Source of the DNA: CALKYB01 sp964510575
GTDB lineage: Bacteria > Bdellovibrionota_C > UBA2361 > SZUA-149 > CALKYB01
Assembly (NCBI GenBank): GCA_964510575.1
Contig: CAZECN010000029.1
Coordinates: 1 to 32,899 of the forward strand
Length of the DNA: 32,899 nucleotides
Reading direction: 5' to 3'
Of this stretch, positions 15,297-24,114 are shown piece by piece (positions within the stretch are counted from its first letter, which is position 1; the number at the start of each line of letters is the position of its first letter). The notes under the pieces were generated by a model that was given only the letters and a program-made list of their open reading frames with translations, ran no database searches and was not told the origin of the DNA. Position numbers and translations under genes: made by a program.

Positions 15297-16913
15297 ATGA
15301 TTGATCCAGAACTTTCGACACTTTCTACCAAACTTATTTTCAGGTTTGAAAAACTTGAAAAACGCTCACCTTATTACGGGCTTGATGCCAGTTGGTTTGC
15401 TCTTAACCTTCTTGATTATCAATTCAAAGTGCTTTACCGGCTCGGTTATCGTTCTGTTGAGGAGATGGGTGACCAAAGCCGAGAACTAATTAAAGAAATA
15501 GCTTCTTTTTTGGGAGTGATTGGAGCTCGATGCTGGGAAGAGTTCGGCGGCCATATAAGTTTAGAAAATGATGAGCGCTATGGAGTTTTACTGAGAGCTA
15601 GGGGCGGGGATTCTTTGCCTGATACTGGTGCTCATGAAGCTAGGATTGAAAATAATCTACTGAATCTACTTCTCAATGCCCCTAAGCAAATTGAAATTTG
15701 GCCAGGGTTGCCCCGGCCATTGGTGAAAGGGGATAACATACTAAAGCTCTATGCTTCCGACCTTTTTTTTGGAGCTCGTTGCTATGGAGTAGGAGACTGG
15801 AACGCAGAAGAGGAGAGTTTGTTAGACCCATTGCTTGAAAGCCCCAAGCGAGTTTTGGCGGATGGTGCTTCAAGATTTTACAGTAGAGTTTTCCCTGAAG
15901 AAAATTACGGCAAAGTTGCTGAAGTCTATCTGAATGAGATTATTTGGCCTCCACTAAATGCCCAAGAGGACCTTCCAGCTCTCAATGGAGCTCGTGGTCT
16001 TAAAAGTTTTTTTGAAGAATACTCCGTCTCCGATCCTAACCAGCTGGCTCTTCTTAGAAACTTAATTGTGACTGGTGATGAGGTAGCTTCAAATGCAGCT
16101 AAAGTTTTGCTAGCTGCTCGCTATACTTCGATACCTAGCGTTGAGGATATGAGACTTTTTCAGGCTCACTCTCGTTTGAATAGAATTTTGAGAGAGTCAG
16201 TTGTCCAAGTTCGCAGTGATTTAGGTTGGGCTTGTGACTGGCTTGAAGAGGAGCACGATCCAGATCGGCATGATTTATGTTTTGAAATCGAGCGCTGCTT
16301 TGGTTTGTTGAACTGGATAAAATTTTCGAGTCAGAGAGTTGCTTCTCGAGATCCTGAATTTTCTAAAATGTTTAAACAGCTTGCAGCGGGTGAATTAGAG
16401 TCGGGTACTTGGAGCCTTCAACAGCTGATTAACGAAAACCCAGCAGACATCGAGCTTCGTATTCAAAAAGCTTACCTGCTCTTAGAAGCTAGAGATTTTG
16501 AAGAGTGTGAGAAAGAAAGTCGAATGATTTTATCTGAGCCAGGTGCGGATCAGGAGGCCAGATTATACTTTCTTCTGGGTAGTTGTGCCTTCGCCAAGTC
16601 TGAGACTGAGCAGAGCCTTGAATATCTTCAATCTTCGGTATCGCTTCCCACTAGAGACGGTTTCGCAGCAGCAGAATTAGAATATGCCTATGCCTCAGCC
16701 CTGGTGGCGTGTGGTCAGCTGGAGCAGGCCCGGGTTCAACTAAAAAAGAATATAGCGAGCCCTTTAAAGTATTTCTTATTTAACAATCAACTCGAGCTTT
16801 TATCTCTTTATCGGATGACCAATAGATTTGATGATTTAGATGAACTTTTGCCGGAATTGATCGAAGTTAATCCTTACCATTCTAAGGTATTAGACGCCCT
16901 GCAGGTCTTCTAG
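15297..16913 (+). CDS. TPR-repeat protein of unknown function
   Basis: This 538-residue protein has no signal peptide or membrane segment. The N-terminal 300 or so residues are unrecognised and contain many aromatic and acidic residues. The C-terminal part (from about 380) consists of helical pairs with TPR-like spacing, for example IELRIQKAYLLLEARDFEEC, ARLYFLLGSCAFAKSETEQS and LEYAYASALVACGQLEQAR, which suggests a protein-protein interaction surface. The ATG at 15297 is preceded immediately by GAAGG, too close for a normal ribosome-binding site, but an in-frame stop lies just upstream, so no earlier start is possible. It probably shares a transcript with tkt. No function is suggested. Confidence 0.72.
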   Translation: MIDPELSTLSTKLIFRFEKLEKRSPYYGLDASWFALNLLDYQFKVLYRLGYRSVEEMGDQSRELIKEIASFLGVIGARCWEEFGGHISLENDERYGVLLRARGGDSLPDTGAHEARIENNLLNLLLNAPKQIEIWPGLPRPLVKGDNILKLYASDLFFGARCYGVGDWNAEEESLLDPLLESPKRVLADGASRFYSRVFPEENYGKVAEVYLNEIIWPPLNAQEDLPALNGARGLKSFFEEYSVSDPNQLALLRNLIVTGDEVASNAAKVLLAARYTSIPSVEDMRLFQAHSRLNRILRESVVQVRSDLGWACDWLEEEHDPDRHDLCFEIERCFGLLNWIKFSSQRVASRDPEFSKMFKQLAAGELESGTWSLQQLINENPADIELRIQKAYLLLEARDFEECEKESRMILSEPGADQEARLYFLLGSCAFAKSETEQSLEYLQSSVSLPTRDGFAAAELEYAYASALVACGQLEQARVQLKKNIASPLKYFLFNNQLELLSLYRMTNRFDDLDELLPELIEVNPYHSKVLDALQVF

Positions 16914-16967
16914 TCAGCTCCGAGATAGCTCTTCTCTTCGTTTCGAAGAATACAAGCTTCTTAGCAC

Positions 16968-17008
16968 GACTTGTTCGTCAGCCTTTGAGCGCCTCGAGAA
17001 GAAACACC
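16968..17008 (-). repeat. Dispersed intergenic repeat, copy 3 (inverted)
   Basis: The reverse complement of this segment matches 12663-12703 at 35 of 41 positions. It lies just past the TPR-protein gene and marks the gap between the metabolic genes and the secretion-like operon. Confidence 0.75.
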
Positions 17009-17147
17009 TTAGCTCCCTTATTGCTACTTAAAAAAAATTTCTGTATCGGCATTGAGCCTTTCGAATAAAGTTCAAAATATCTCAAAATGGTTTGTGAGCC
17101 TTCTTAGCCTCGGACTCTGTTTTTCTGGCATTTGTTTAGTGCCCGAA

Positions 17148-17189
17148 ATTTATTAATTTTTTTTGAAGCAAAATTAATTTCTGTTTTTC
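17148..17189 (+). terminator. AT-rich stem-loop, possible terminator after the TPR gene
   Basis: ATTAATTTT (17152-17160) pairs with AAAATTAAT (17170-17178), with a 9-base loop, and is followed by CTGTTTTTCC. The stem is weak because it is all A-T, so termination is only possible. It lies 240 bases past the TPR-protein stop. Confidence 0.4.
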
Positions 17190-17233
17190 CTAGAACATTC
17201 ATTCTACCAGACCTAAGCCCTCGTAAATATTCA

Positions 17234-17254
17234 GAATAAAATGAAAATTTATTC
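17234..17254. promoter_or_regulatory. Inverted repeat upstream of the secretion-like operon
   Basis: GAATAAA (17234-17240) and TTTATTC (17248-17254) form a 7-bp inverted repeat around 7 bases. It lies about 165 bases before the first gene of the operon. An A/T-rich stretch at 17290-17300 (TAATAATTATA) could hold a -10 box, but no paired -35 was recognised. Apart from this, the AT-rich stem-loop at 17148-17189 and repeat copy 3, I see nothing in the 16914-17416 gap. Confidence 0.3.
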
Positions 17255-17416
17255 ATTCAGTGAGATCACGCAATGGGAGCTGAACAGCATAATAATTATA
17301 GAGGTTTAGTTTAAGCGCCCGTACCTCCAGAGATGGTCTCTTTGGAAAAATAGAAAGGGCCGCAGGTTGTGGTGATTAAGCAATTGGAATTGCCGCTAGA
17401 TTTTGAGTAAAGGATT

Positions 17417-18595
17417 ATGCAGTTTAGCCTTAGAAAAATTAACACCCAGACGAAGTATCTAGCTTCACTTTTTGTGACAGCCCTGACACTCGCATTTTTT
17501 GGTGTTTTGTTTATTCCAGCCATTTCACTTGCTGATCAAAATTTGGAACAGAAACGTTCCAACATGAATTTCTTTGAAAACAAGTTACCATCAACCAATG
17601 TATTTGATTCTCGCAAGGGAACTGAAGTTGTTCATGTGGTTAACGAAGAGTCTGAGGGGCAAGGCGTCGAAATTGTGGATGGAGCTGTTCCAGTAGATGA
17701 ACTGGAACTTCAGGCAGAAGACAAGACCGTTCGTAAGCAGCCTCTAGAAACAATTGATCGCGATAAGCCAGCTAAAAGTCGCCCAGCTTCAGAGAAGCAA
17801 CCTTTAAGAATTGAGAAAGACGCACCTTCTTCAATTAGAGATGGCTTTAGCGCTTTAGTTTCTGGAGACAAGCAGACGGCTCAGGCTTATGCCTCTAGGT
17901 GGACTCAATATATGACGGATATGATGTTTTACATCAGGGAGTGGACAGCTTTGGTAGCAAAAACACTTCACGACCAAGGAAAGCTTGATGAAGAAGGTTA
18001 CTACCGTGCGCCAGATATGATTGACCAGGCCTTGGTTGAAGCTAGGAAGGATATGGGTTCTGTGTTCAGCCCTTCTCATCAGGATGCTATGAGAAAAGTT
18101 GAAGCTGATCCTAAGGGTGAAGTTGAAGTGCTCTACTTCTTTTCATTGAATTGCAAATTTTGTCGAACCATGGCTTCAGACGTAGAGCGACTCCACCAAG
18201 CTACAAAGAATGATCCTAACGTTAGAATGACAGCAGTTACCTTGGGTAAAACCCCAGACAGTTGGCTGGACTCTTACAAAAAATATACTGGTTTAACACT
18301 TCCAATTGCCCAGGGTGAGAAAGTAGCCAGGCAATTACAAGTAGCTTTTGTTCCTGCGGTTGTAGTTGTTACGAGTAACTCAAACAAAGCCTATATTAAA
18401 AGCGGCGAGCAAAGTTTCGAGAATATGTATGAGTTTGTCAGAGTTGCCCAAGGCCTTTCTGGAGAAATGACTTCTGAAACTAATAAGATTAAGAACAGTA
18501 AGGTAGGCCAAGCCGGCGCCGACAATGCAGAAGAATCTTTTCGAGAAGGTACTTCAGCTACAGCGAAAGAGAAAAAAATATCAGTAAGATTCTAG
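17417..18595 (+). CDS. TraF/DsbC-like thioredoxin-fold envelope protein
   Basis: This is probably an envelope thiol-disulfide oxidoreductase of a conjugation-type secretion system. The N-terminus has one hydrophobic segment (about 17-38, ending AISLAD), a signal peptide or membrane anchor. Residues 60-150 are charged and probably a linker. The thioredoxin-fold domain spans about 230-350, with C246-x-x-C249 in FFSLNCKFCRTMAS and a cis-proline in FVPAVVVV (P313). The stretch EKVARQLQVAFVPA closely resembles the end of F-plasmid TraF, which however lacks the Cys pair; TrbB-type relatives have it. It is followed 23 bases later by a large secreted protein and then by five TraG-like proteins, echoing the TraF-TraH-TraG order of F-type systems. 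I infer that it handles the disulfides conserved in those proteins. Confidence 0.72.
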   Translation: MQFSLRKINTQTKYLASLFVTALTLAFFGVLFIPAISLADQNLEQKRSNMNFFENKLPSTNVFDSRKGTEVVHVVNEESEGQGVEIVDGAVPVDELELQAEDKTVRKQPLETIDRDKPAKSRPASEKQPLRIEKDAPSSIRDGFSALVSGDKQTAQAYASRWTQYMTDMMFYIREWTALVAKTLHDQGKLDEEGYYRAPDMIDQALVEARKDMGSVFSPSHQDAMRKVEADPKGEVEVLYFFSLNCKFCRTMASDVERLHQATKNDPNVRMTAVTLGKTPDSWLDSYKKYTGLTLPIAQGEKVARQLQVAFVPAVVVVTSNSNKAYIKSGEQSFENMYEFVRVAQGLSGEMTSETNKIKNSKVGQAGADNAEESFREGTSATAKEKKISVRF

Positions 18596-18618
18596 GTTTT
18601 TTAAACAGGAGAGAAAGA

Positions 18619-21195
18619 ATGAAAATTCGTAGTACTTATATTACAGCATTGGCTTTGTTTGCCTCGTTGGTTTGGTCAGTGCCAGCTTATGCCCAGCAAG
18701 CTGAGCAAGTGGTTGCCACTGCTCCAGAAGAAATTCGAGATGATTTGGAAACTGCTCGGCAGGAACTAAACAACAGAGGTATCTCTGATGAAGAACAGGT
18801 TAATATTCTAGACACTATTATTAGAGGTTCTCAGCGAGAAGGTGGACTTAGGGCTTCAGATAGTGCAGCCATTATTGACGCACTTCCAACTAATGCTAGC
18901 GAAGCCCAAATCGCCAATGTAATTAACGGTGCGATTAGTTCAATTGAGAGAGGAGAAGCTGGCCCAGAAGACTTTGGAGTTAATTCAAATGGTAATGTTG
19001 TTCTTTTCGGTCAAACTTTAAGTAATGAAGAATTTGCTCAAACAATAGGACAACTGCCTCCCGGTTTTAACTTTAATGGTTTTACCCTCGACGAAGTAGT
19101 GGATTTCATACGTGATCCAGATGTTGACGTTGAATACAATGGTAGTGGACAATTCTCTATTGTAGCGGGAGGAATCGGGAGTATTGATATATGTATTAAC
19201 TTCAATGGTAACTGTAATGCCAGTGGAGGAACACCTGGTGGTGCAGAGAACCCAGCGAAAACGAGAGGCGCCTACAACACTCATGTAAGAGCGGTTCCTA
19301 GTGAGAGTGATTATGGTAACGAACCTTCGCGAGATGAGGCAAATGCGCCAGGCAATGTAGCGGGCGAGACAGGTGGAAATACTGGACCGACTACAGCTGC
19401 TCAAGAACAAGCGGGAGCAATTTCTGAAGCTATAACCACAGCAGCTGAGGATGACATGACATCTGCTGAGGCTAGTATTGCGGCTTACACAGGTTCGGCC
19501 TTGGTTCTTGAGTCTGAGAGTTTTAGAAATAAAAAGTATATGGAATTTGCTTTTAAGCCAGGTCTGCATGACCAGGCTGGTTCATCAGGGCCTGAGGGTT
19601 CCTCAGATCGTTATAGAAGTTTATCTAGTGTGCACCTAGGTGTAGATAAAGAACTTTTGAAAAGAAGAATGCCGATTTTTCAGACTTTGAATAAGATGGG
19701 CGACGGTTTTCTTGCAAATGAGGGGCTGAGAGATAGTTACCTTGATATGTACGAGTCGGTTCGTTCGGTTGCTCTGCTTACTTTAAACTATCTTGATAAA
19801 ACTGTAGCTGCGGGACTTGCTACTGTTGAGCAACAGAAGCAAATGAGAGTGAACAATCATCTTCTCAAGCAGATGAATTGGGCAGTTGCTCGACTCTCTG
19901 ACCCATCTCTTTCTCATATAATTGATGACAATGAAGAGAAAATTACTCAATGCCTAGCTGGTTCAAACGCTGGTGATTTCACCTCTAGTAGATATCGACT
20001 AAATTTTAATCTTTGTAACCAAGAGTGTGGAACAGAGAATCCTGCTGAGACGACCGAAGCTGCACAAACCGAAGTGGAAGGTCAGCCTGATCTTGGAGTA
20101 GCAGCCGGACCAGGTCTTGTTCAAGATCGTTATGACTATTGTGTTTGTTGTGCGCAGGTAAGCACCAATCCAAACCTAGCCTCAAGCTTAGTCATAGAGG
20201 GAGGAACTGGAACTGCTGATCCCAACGCTTTTAGTGTAGTGGACAGATTGTTTCTAGGTAGTGACAATACTGCTTTTGTAGCTCTGCCAGGTAGTAATGA
20301 TAAAGATGCGCTTCGAGCTGAAGTTATACAGGTTGTAAAAGATTTTAAGGAAACCTACGGGGATATAGTTATTACAATTAATGATCCTCTTCCTGCTGAT
20401 GGTATAGCTAATAGACCAGCAAATGGCACAGGTGAGGGAATGATTACAAAGGTGGTTCCTCCTTACTATAGTCCTCAAGGTTTGGTTTCTATTTATAGAA
20501 ATGGTTGCGTGACCAATGACCAGGAGTGCTCAGCGGAACAGGAGGCTAAAGGAATTTGTCCAGCAATGTTTAACATTATCAGAACCTGGTCTAGAGCTAA
20601 CGCAGATGGACAGTATGATTTTATTGAAATTGATCCACGAGGTGAGGAGCAGCTCACAGGAAGTCAGAGAGCACGAAGAATCTGGTTTGAAGTAGCGTCA
20701 AGAGGAGGAATACCTCTCACAGGTGGTACTATTAATAGCTTTCTTGAACTAGACAGCATACTTAGCGGGGGAGTGTCTTTACCTTTATCACCCACAAATG
20801 ACAGGAATTACAACTTTCGAGGGAATGGCTATCATCGACTTGATCACTACGTGAATATGTTTTGCGATGCCAGTGCAGTTGCCTTTGCTAAGAGAGTTCA
20901 CAATAGAAATTCTACAATTTTCTTAGATGCTTTGGCGATAAATACAGCAATTTCCCCGGAGCATAGAGCGGTATTAACATCGATGGTGAATCGTGTTCAT
21001 GAGTATTTCAGCTTGGCTGATGCTGACCTGAGCTCTCACTTTCCAGTCAGAAAAATATTGATGGCCATGGAAACTGAGATCGAAAGAAATAGAATTGCAG
21101 ACCATTCCTCCTTTAATACCGCTATATGGAATCGAGGAATAAACACTGGTTTTAGTAACAAGGTTCAAGGTTTGCTTGGGGATACAGGGCAGTAA
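18619..21195 (+). CDS. Large Cys-containing secreted protein, TraH-position, family unknown
   Basis: I do not recognise this 858-residue protein with confidence. A clear Sec signal peptide ends near VPAYA-QQ (residue 25). The mature part has no obvious transmembrane helix, so it is probably periplasmic or outer-membrane associated. It contains twelve cysteines, including CNQEC and a CVCC cluster in the middle, suggesting several disulfides. Residues 195-290 are Gly/Asn/Ala-rich and low-complexity. The segment around LLKRRMPIFQTLNKMGDGFL is helical. Its position between a TraF-like and TraG-like genes is that of TraH in F-type conjugation systems, but I could not align TraH motifs convincingly, and it is almost twice the length of F TraH. 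The start has a good AGGAG ribosome-binding site. It is co-directional with close spacing to both neighbours. Confidence 0.7.
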   Translation: MKIRSTYITALALFASLVWSVPAYAQQAEQVVATAPEEIRDDLETARQELNNRGISDEEQVNILDTIIRGSQREGGLRASDSAAIIDALPTNASEAQIANVINGAISSIERGEAGPEDFGVNSNGNVVLFGQTLSNEEFAQTIGQLPPGFNFNGFTLDEVVDFIRDPDVDVEYNGSGQFSIVAGGIGSIDICINFNGNCNASGGTPGGAENPAKTRGAYNTHVRAVPSESDYGNEPSRDEANAPGNVAGETGGNTGPTTAAQEQAGAISEAITTAAEDDMTSAEASIAAYTGSALVLESESFRNKKYMEFAFKPGLHDQAGSSGPEGSSDRYRSLSSVHLGVDKELLKRRMPIFQTLNKMGDGFLANEGLRDSYLDMYESVRSVALLTLNYLDKTVAAGLATVEQQKQMRVNNHLLKQMNWAVARLSDPSLSHIIDDNEEKITQCLAGSNAGDFTSSRYRLNFNLCNQECGTENPAETTEAAQTEVEGQPDLGVAAGPGLVQDRYDYCVCCAQVSTNPNLASSLVIEGGTGTADPNAFSVVDRLFLGSDNTAFVALPGSNDKDALRAEVIQVVKDFKETYGDIVITINDPLPADGIANRPANGTGEGMITKVVPPYYSPQGLVSIYRNGCVTNDQECSAEQEAKGICPAMFNIIRTWSRANADGQYDFIEIDPRGEEQLTGSQRARRIWFEVASRGGIPLTGGTINSFLELDSILSGGVSLPLSPTNDRNYNFRGNGYHRLDHYVNMFCDASAVAFAKRVHNRNSTIFLDALAINTAISPEHRAVLTSMVNRVHEYFSLADADLSSHFPVRKILMAMETEIERNRIADHSSFNTAIWNRGINTGFSNKVQGLLGDTGQ

Positions 21196-21231
21196 TTCCC
21201 TTTTGTATTAAATTTTCGGAGGTTTTAAAAA

Positions 21232-24114
21232 TTGTCTGATCTTTCTTCTGCAGGAACGCTGGTAGCAGCGGTGCTACAGACCTCTGGTCTGGCTGCACAG
21301 CAGAATCTACTGAACAATTTTTCGGCTTTTTTCGAAAGTTTGGGAGCCCTTCTTTATGTTATTTCTGGGATAGGAGCAGTGGTTTCTGTTGCTATTTTTG
21401 GAAACTATCGAATGGCCAGGTATCTATTTGTTGGACCTGTTGTGTTTTGGTTCTTAGTAGTTCCTCGTACTCCTCATCAAGGCATAGAGTGGCGTATAGG
21501 AGATGGGCAATCTAGAGTTATAGAAGGAGTAACTGACTCCGTAACATCAGCTGGTAGATCTCGCGCAGTCGTTGCTGGCGCTAACTACGATACCGATGGA
21601 GATGAAGTTCCTGATGCCTATGAGGTAGCCTGGTTCTTTGCCTGGTTTACTTCCATTATTGATAATTTTGTTAACAACTCAGTTGGTTTCATTCTTCAGT
21701 ATGAGGATGATGAGGATCTAGATTTCATTTCTAGGACTCGTGCAATGGATATGCTCGGAAGAGCTCAAGTAGACAATCAAGAAATTAGCAGAATGCTAAT
21801 GGGAACGTTTCCTATTAATTGTAAGCGAATGTTAGGAGCTTCTTATGCGTTGGGGCACCCTAATTTGGATACAGGTAGACTCGATGATCTCATTGGTACG
21901 GATAGTAATACAGGAGAACTTGGTTCACTTAAACTAAGTGGTATTAGAGATTTAATAAATGGAACCAGAGACTCTTACGAAACTCAATTGGAGCGTGCAA
22001 GGGTAGGGGAGACTTTCAATATAGACATAGCGACGCTCAACTATATGCGCTCCAATCCCAATGCCTTAGAAGTTCGCGCCTTTCTTACTGAAAACAATAT
22101 TCCAGGAGGAGATCCGGCAAATATTCGGAAAGGTCATCCAATGAAGTGTGGCGATATGTGGGATCTACTCACTGAAGCGATTATGCTTAATGCAGCAGAT
22201 TTTAACGATAAGCTCTTTCATGAGTATGCTGCTGCGACAGATGATGAAAGTCAAGATAGGCTTTGTCGAGCATTAGCGTCGAAACTGGCTTCAAGTACTT
22301 ATCCAGATTTATACATTCAAGAAGAAGAAGACCCTCCACCCTGTGACCTTGTTGCTATCACAACTATGTATATGATGCGTAACGCTCTAACCAGTGCTTC
22401 AGCATATACCAATAGGGTGCAAGAAATTAAAAATAGAATGCAGCTAACTGCTACTACGAAACCTGAAGAAAGCGTGCAGGCAATATCACCGTACCGTGAT
22501 GAGCTTAAGGTTGTAGGTTCTGTTAACCGTTTACAAACTAGGCAAAATGAGAGATCTGGTCAGGTTGAGGTTTTGTTTCAAAGAGAAGGCTGTGCAGCAG
22601 ACCCTGAGTGTCTGGGCCAGGAGTATGAATGGCATCCAATTATGGTTCTTGGTAAGGTGGGTGGACATGCTGATACATCTTTCGGGGAGCATCAGGCCTA
22701 TCTTTCTAGAGGTTTAAGACAAAGAATATTTCATTATTCCCTTCAGCTACCTTACTACCAAGGGATGCTACTGTACTTTATCTCGATAGCTTACCCTTTC
22801 ATGGCTTTATTTGTGATTATGCCAAGCCATGCTTATGTTTTTCTATATTTGCCACTAGCATGGCTCTGGGTGAAAAGTTGGGATGTGGGCTATGCGCTTG
22901 TAATGGTTCTGGAGAAGGTTCTCTGGAATATGCTGCCAGAGACTGACTTGCCAATTGGTTTTAATAGGGGTGAGGGAATTGAAGGACCACCAATTCCAGA
23001 TGTCTTGAAAGAGACTATGGCGATTGATCCAACATTTAATGTTCATGCTTATTATTTTATGATCGGTACGGTAATGTTTGCTATCCCAAACATTACTGGC
23101 TACGCAATTTTAAAAGCAAAAGCCAACGCTTTGGCCTCATTCACCGAAGGTCCTGAGAAACTTGCTCAAGGTGTTCAGGATAGGGCTGAGTCTAGTTACG
23201 GTATTGCTAGAATTACAGAGAAGCAGGACGGAATTAATGCAAGAAGAAACCTAAACCAGCTAGCGAACAGCACCATGATGCAGTTCAACGCATGGCAATC
23301 GAATAATCAGGGTTCTAGTTCTGAACAATGGGCGAAAAGTTTTAATAGATTTATGCCTAACCTGGCAGGTAGTGCTTCAAGAGCAGCTGCACTGACCGGT
23401 CTGTCTGTTGCTCCAGGTTTAGCGGCTGATGTGGCTAAGGGTAAATTCCTAAATAAAGGTGGCCCGAGACAGTTACTTAATAGCCTTGGAGCTACTGGGG
23501 ACAAGGGTGTTTCACGTTGGCTTAAGATGCAATCTATCGATGCTAATTTTAGATCCTCCTACGATGGTATGTTTAACCGTTTCGAAGGTTCGCAAGGTAT
23601 TTACGCAAGAAGATTACGGGGTAGTATTGCGGCGGAAGAAGCCCAGAGTTTTGGTTTTGAGGCTGGTGATAACCAAGCGGCCTTTGAAATGTTTACCACA
23701 ACTGTTGATACAGCCAAGGCCAAGTTCGATGTTCTTAAAGAATCTTTCTATGATGCTGCAAAAGGTATCGGTGGAAATATTACGACCAATAGTCCAGGCT
23801 TATTGAGAGAGTTGTCTCAAATTGGTAGCGGAATTTACTTAGGCAACATTGCTTTTGACGAAAACTTTCAGTTGGGTGACCCAAGAGACATAGATGCGAT
23901 TAATAAAGATGTTCTTCAACAGGCTCAGTTTAATCAGGCCCAGACTCTCGCGAACAGAGAGCTTTATCGTCAGTATAATAACAGCCCAAAAGATGAAATT
24001 CTAAAAAAGAGTGTAACTGATCTAGATTTAGCTGGTGGATATGGAGCTGAAGAACCTTTCTCCAACGGGACTCCAATGAAGGGCAAAATTAGGAAGAAGG
24101 AGGGACCGAAATGA
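21232..24114 (+). CDS. TraG-N-like polytopic membrane protein, paralog 1 of 5
   Basis: This is a predicted inner-membrane component of a type IV secretion-like machine. An amphipathic N-terminal segment (VAAVLQTSGLAAQQNLL) precedes helices at about 36-56 and 62-79. A loop of roughly 425 residues, inferred to be periplasmic, carries the two family cysteines C197 and C306 (CGDMW). The second membrane block (about 505-630) contains LPYYQG and WVKSWD (W546). The tail (630-960) is soluble and helical, with a weakly hydrophobic patch at TAALTGLSVAPGLAADV-like sequence. The block PYYQG...YPF...W-x-x-x-W matches the layout of F TraG (PMVQ...FP...W-x-x-x-W). A calcium-loop-like stretch, DTDGDEVPDAYE, lies near 120-131 and is absent from the other copies. 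The start is TTG with GGAGG nine bases upstream. It overlaps the next gene by 4 bases. VirB6/TrbL- or DotA-like is the alternative assignment. Confidence 0.75.
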   Translation: MSDLSSAGTLVAAVLQTSGLAAQQNLLNNFSAFFESLGALLYVISGIGAVVSVAIFGNYRMARYLFVGPVVFWFLVVPRTPHQGIEWRIGDGQSRVIEGVTDSVTSAGRSRAVVAGANYDTDGDEVPDAYEVAWFFAWFTSIIDNFVNNSVGFILQYEDDEDLDFISRTRAMDMLGRAQVDNQEISRMLMGTFPINCKRMLGASYALGHPNLDTGRLDDLIGTDSNTGELGSLKLSGIRDLINGTRDSYETQLERARVGETFNIDIATLNYMRSNPNALEVRAFLTENNIPGGDPANIRKGHPMKCGDMWDLLTEAIMLNAADFNDKLFHEYAAATDDESQDRLCRALASKLASSTYPDLYIQEEEDPPPCDLVAITTMYMMRNALTSASAYTNRVQEIKNRMQLTATTKPEESVQAISPYRDELKVVGSVNRLQTRQNERSGQVEVLFQREGCAADPECLGQEYEWHPIMVLGKVGGHADTSFGEHQAYLSRGLRQRIFHYSLQLPYYQGMLLYFISIAYPFMALFVIMPSHAYVFLYLPLAWLWVKSWDVGYALVMVLEKVLWNMLPETDLPIGFNRGEGIEGPPIPDVLKETMAIDPTFNVHAYYFMIGTVMFAIPNITGYAILKAKANALASFTEGPEKLAQGVQDRAESSYGIARITEKQDGINARRNLNQLANSTMMQFNAWQSNNQGSSSEQWAKSFNRFMPNLAGSASRAAALTGLSVAPGLAADVAKGKFLNKGGPRQLLNSLGATGDKGVSRWLKMQSIDANFRSSYDGMFNRFEGSQGIYARRLRGSIAAEEAQSFGFEAGDNQAAFEMFTTTVDTAKAKFDVLKESFYDAAKGIGGNITTNSPGLLRELSQIGSGIYLGNIAFDENFQLGDPRDIDAINKDVLQQAQFNQAQTLANRELYRQYNNSPKDEILKKSVTDLDLAGGYGAEEPFSNGTPMKGKIRKKEGPK

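Noticed and set aside
16914..17416. Integration boundary (att site or tRNA) of an integrative conjugative element
   Set aside because: No tRNA, integrase or direct repeats were seen, and codon use appears similar on both sides. Only a dispersed repeat copy and AT-rich hairpins are present.
18619..21195. Firm assignment as TraH
   Set aside because: The position fits, but I could not align the conserved N-terminal TraH block (CGGID-type), and the length is about double. Kept as unknown.
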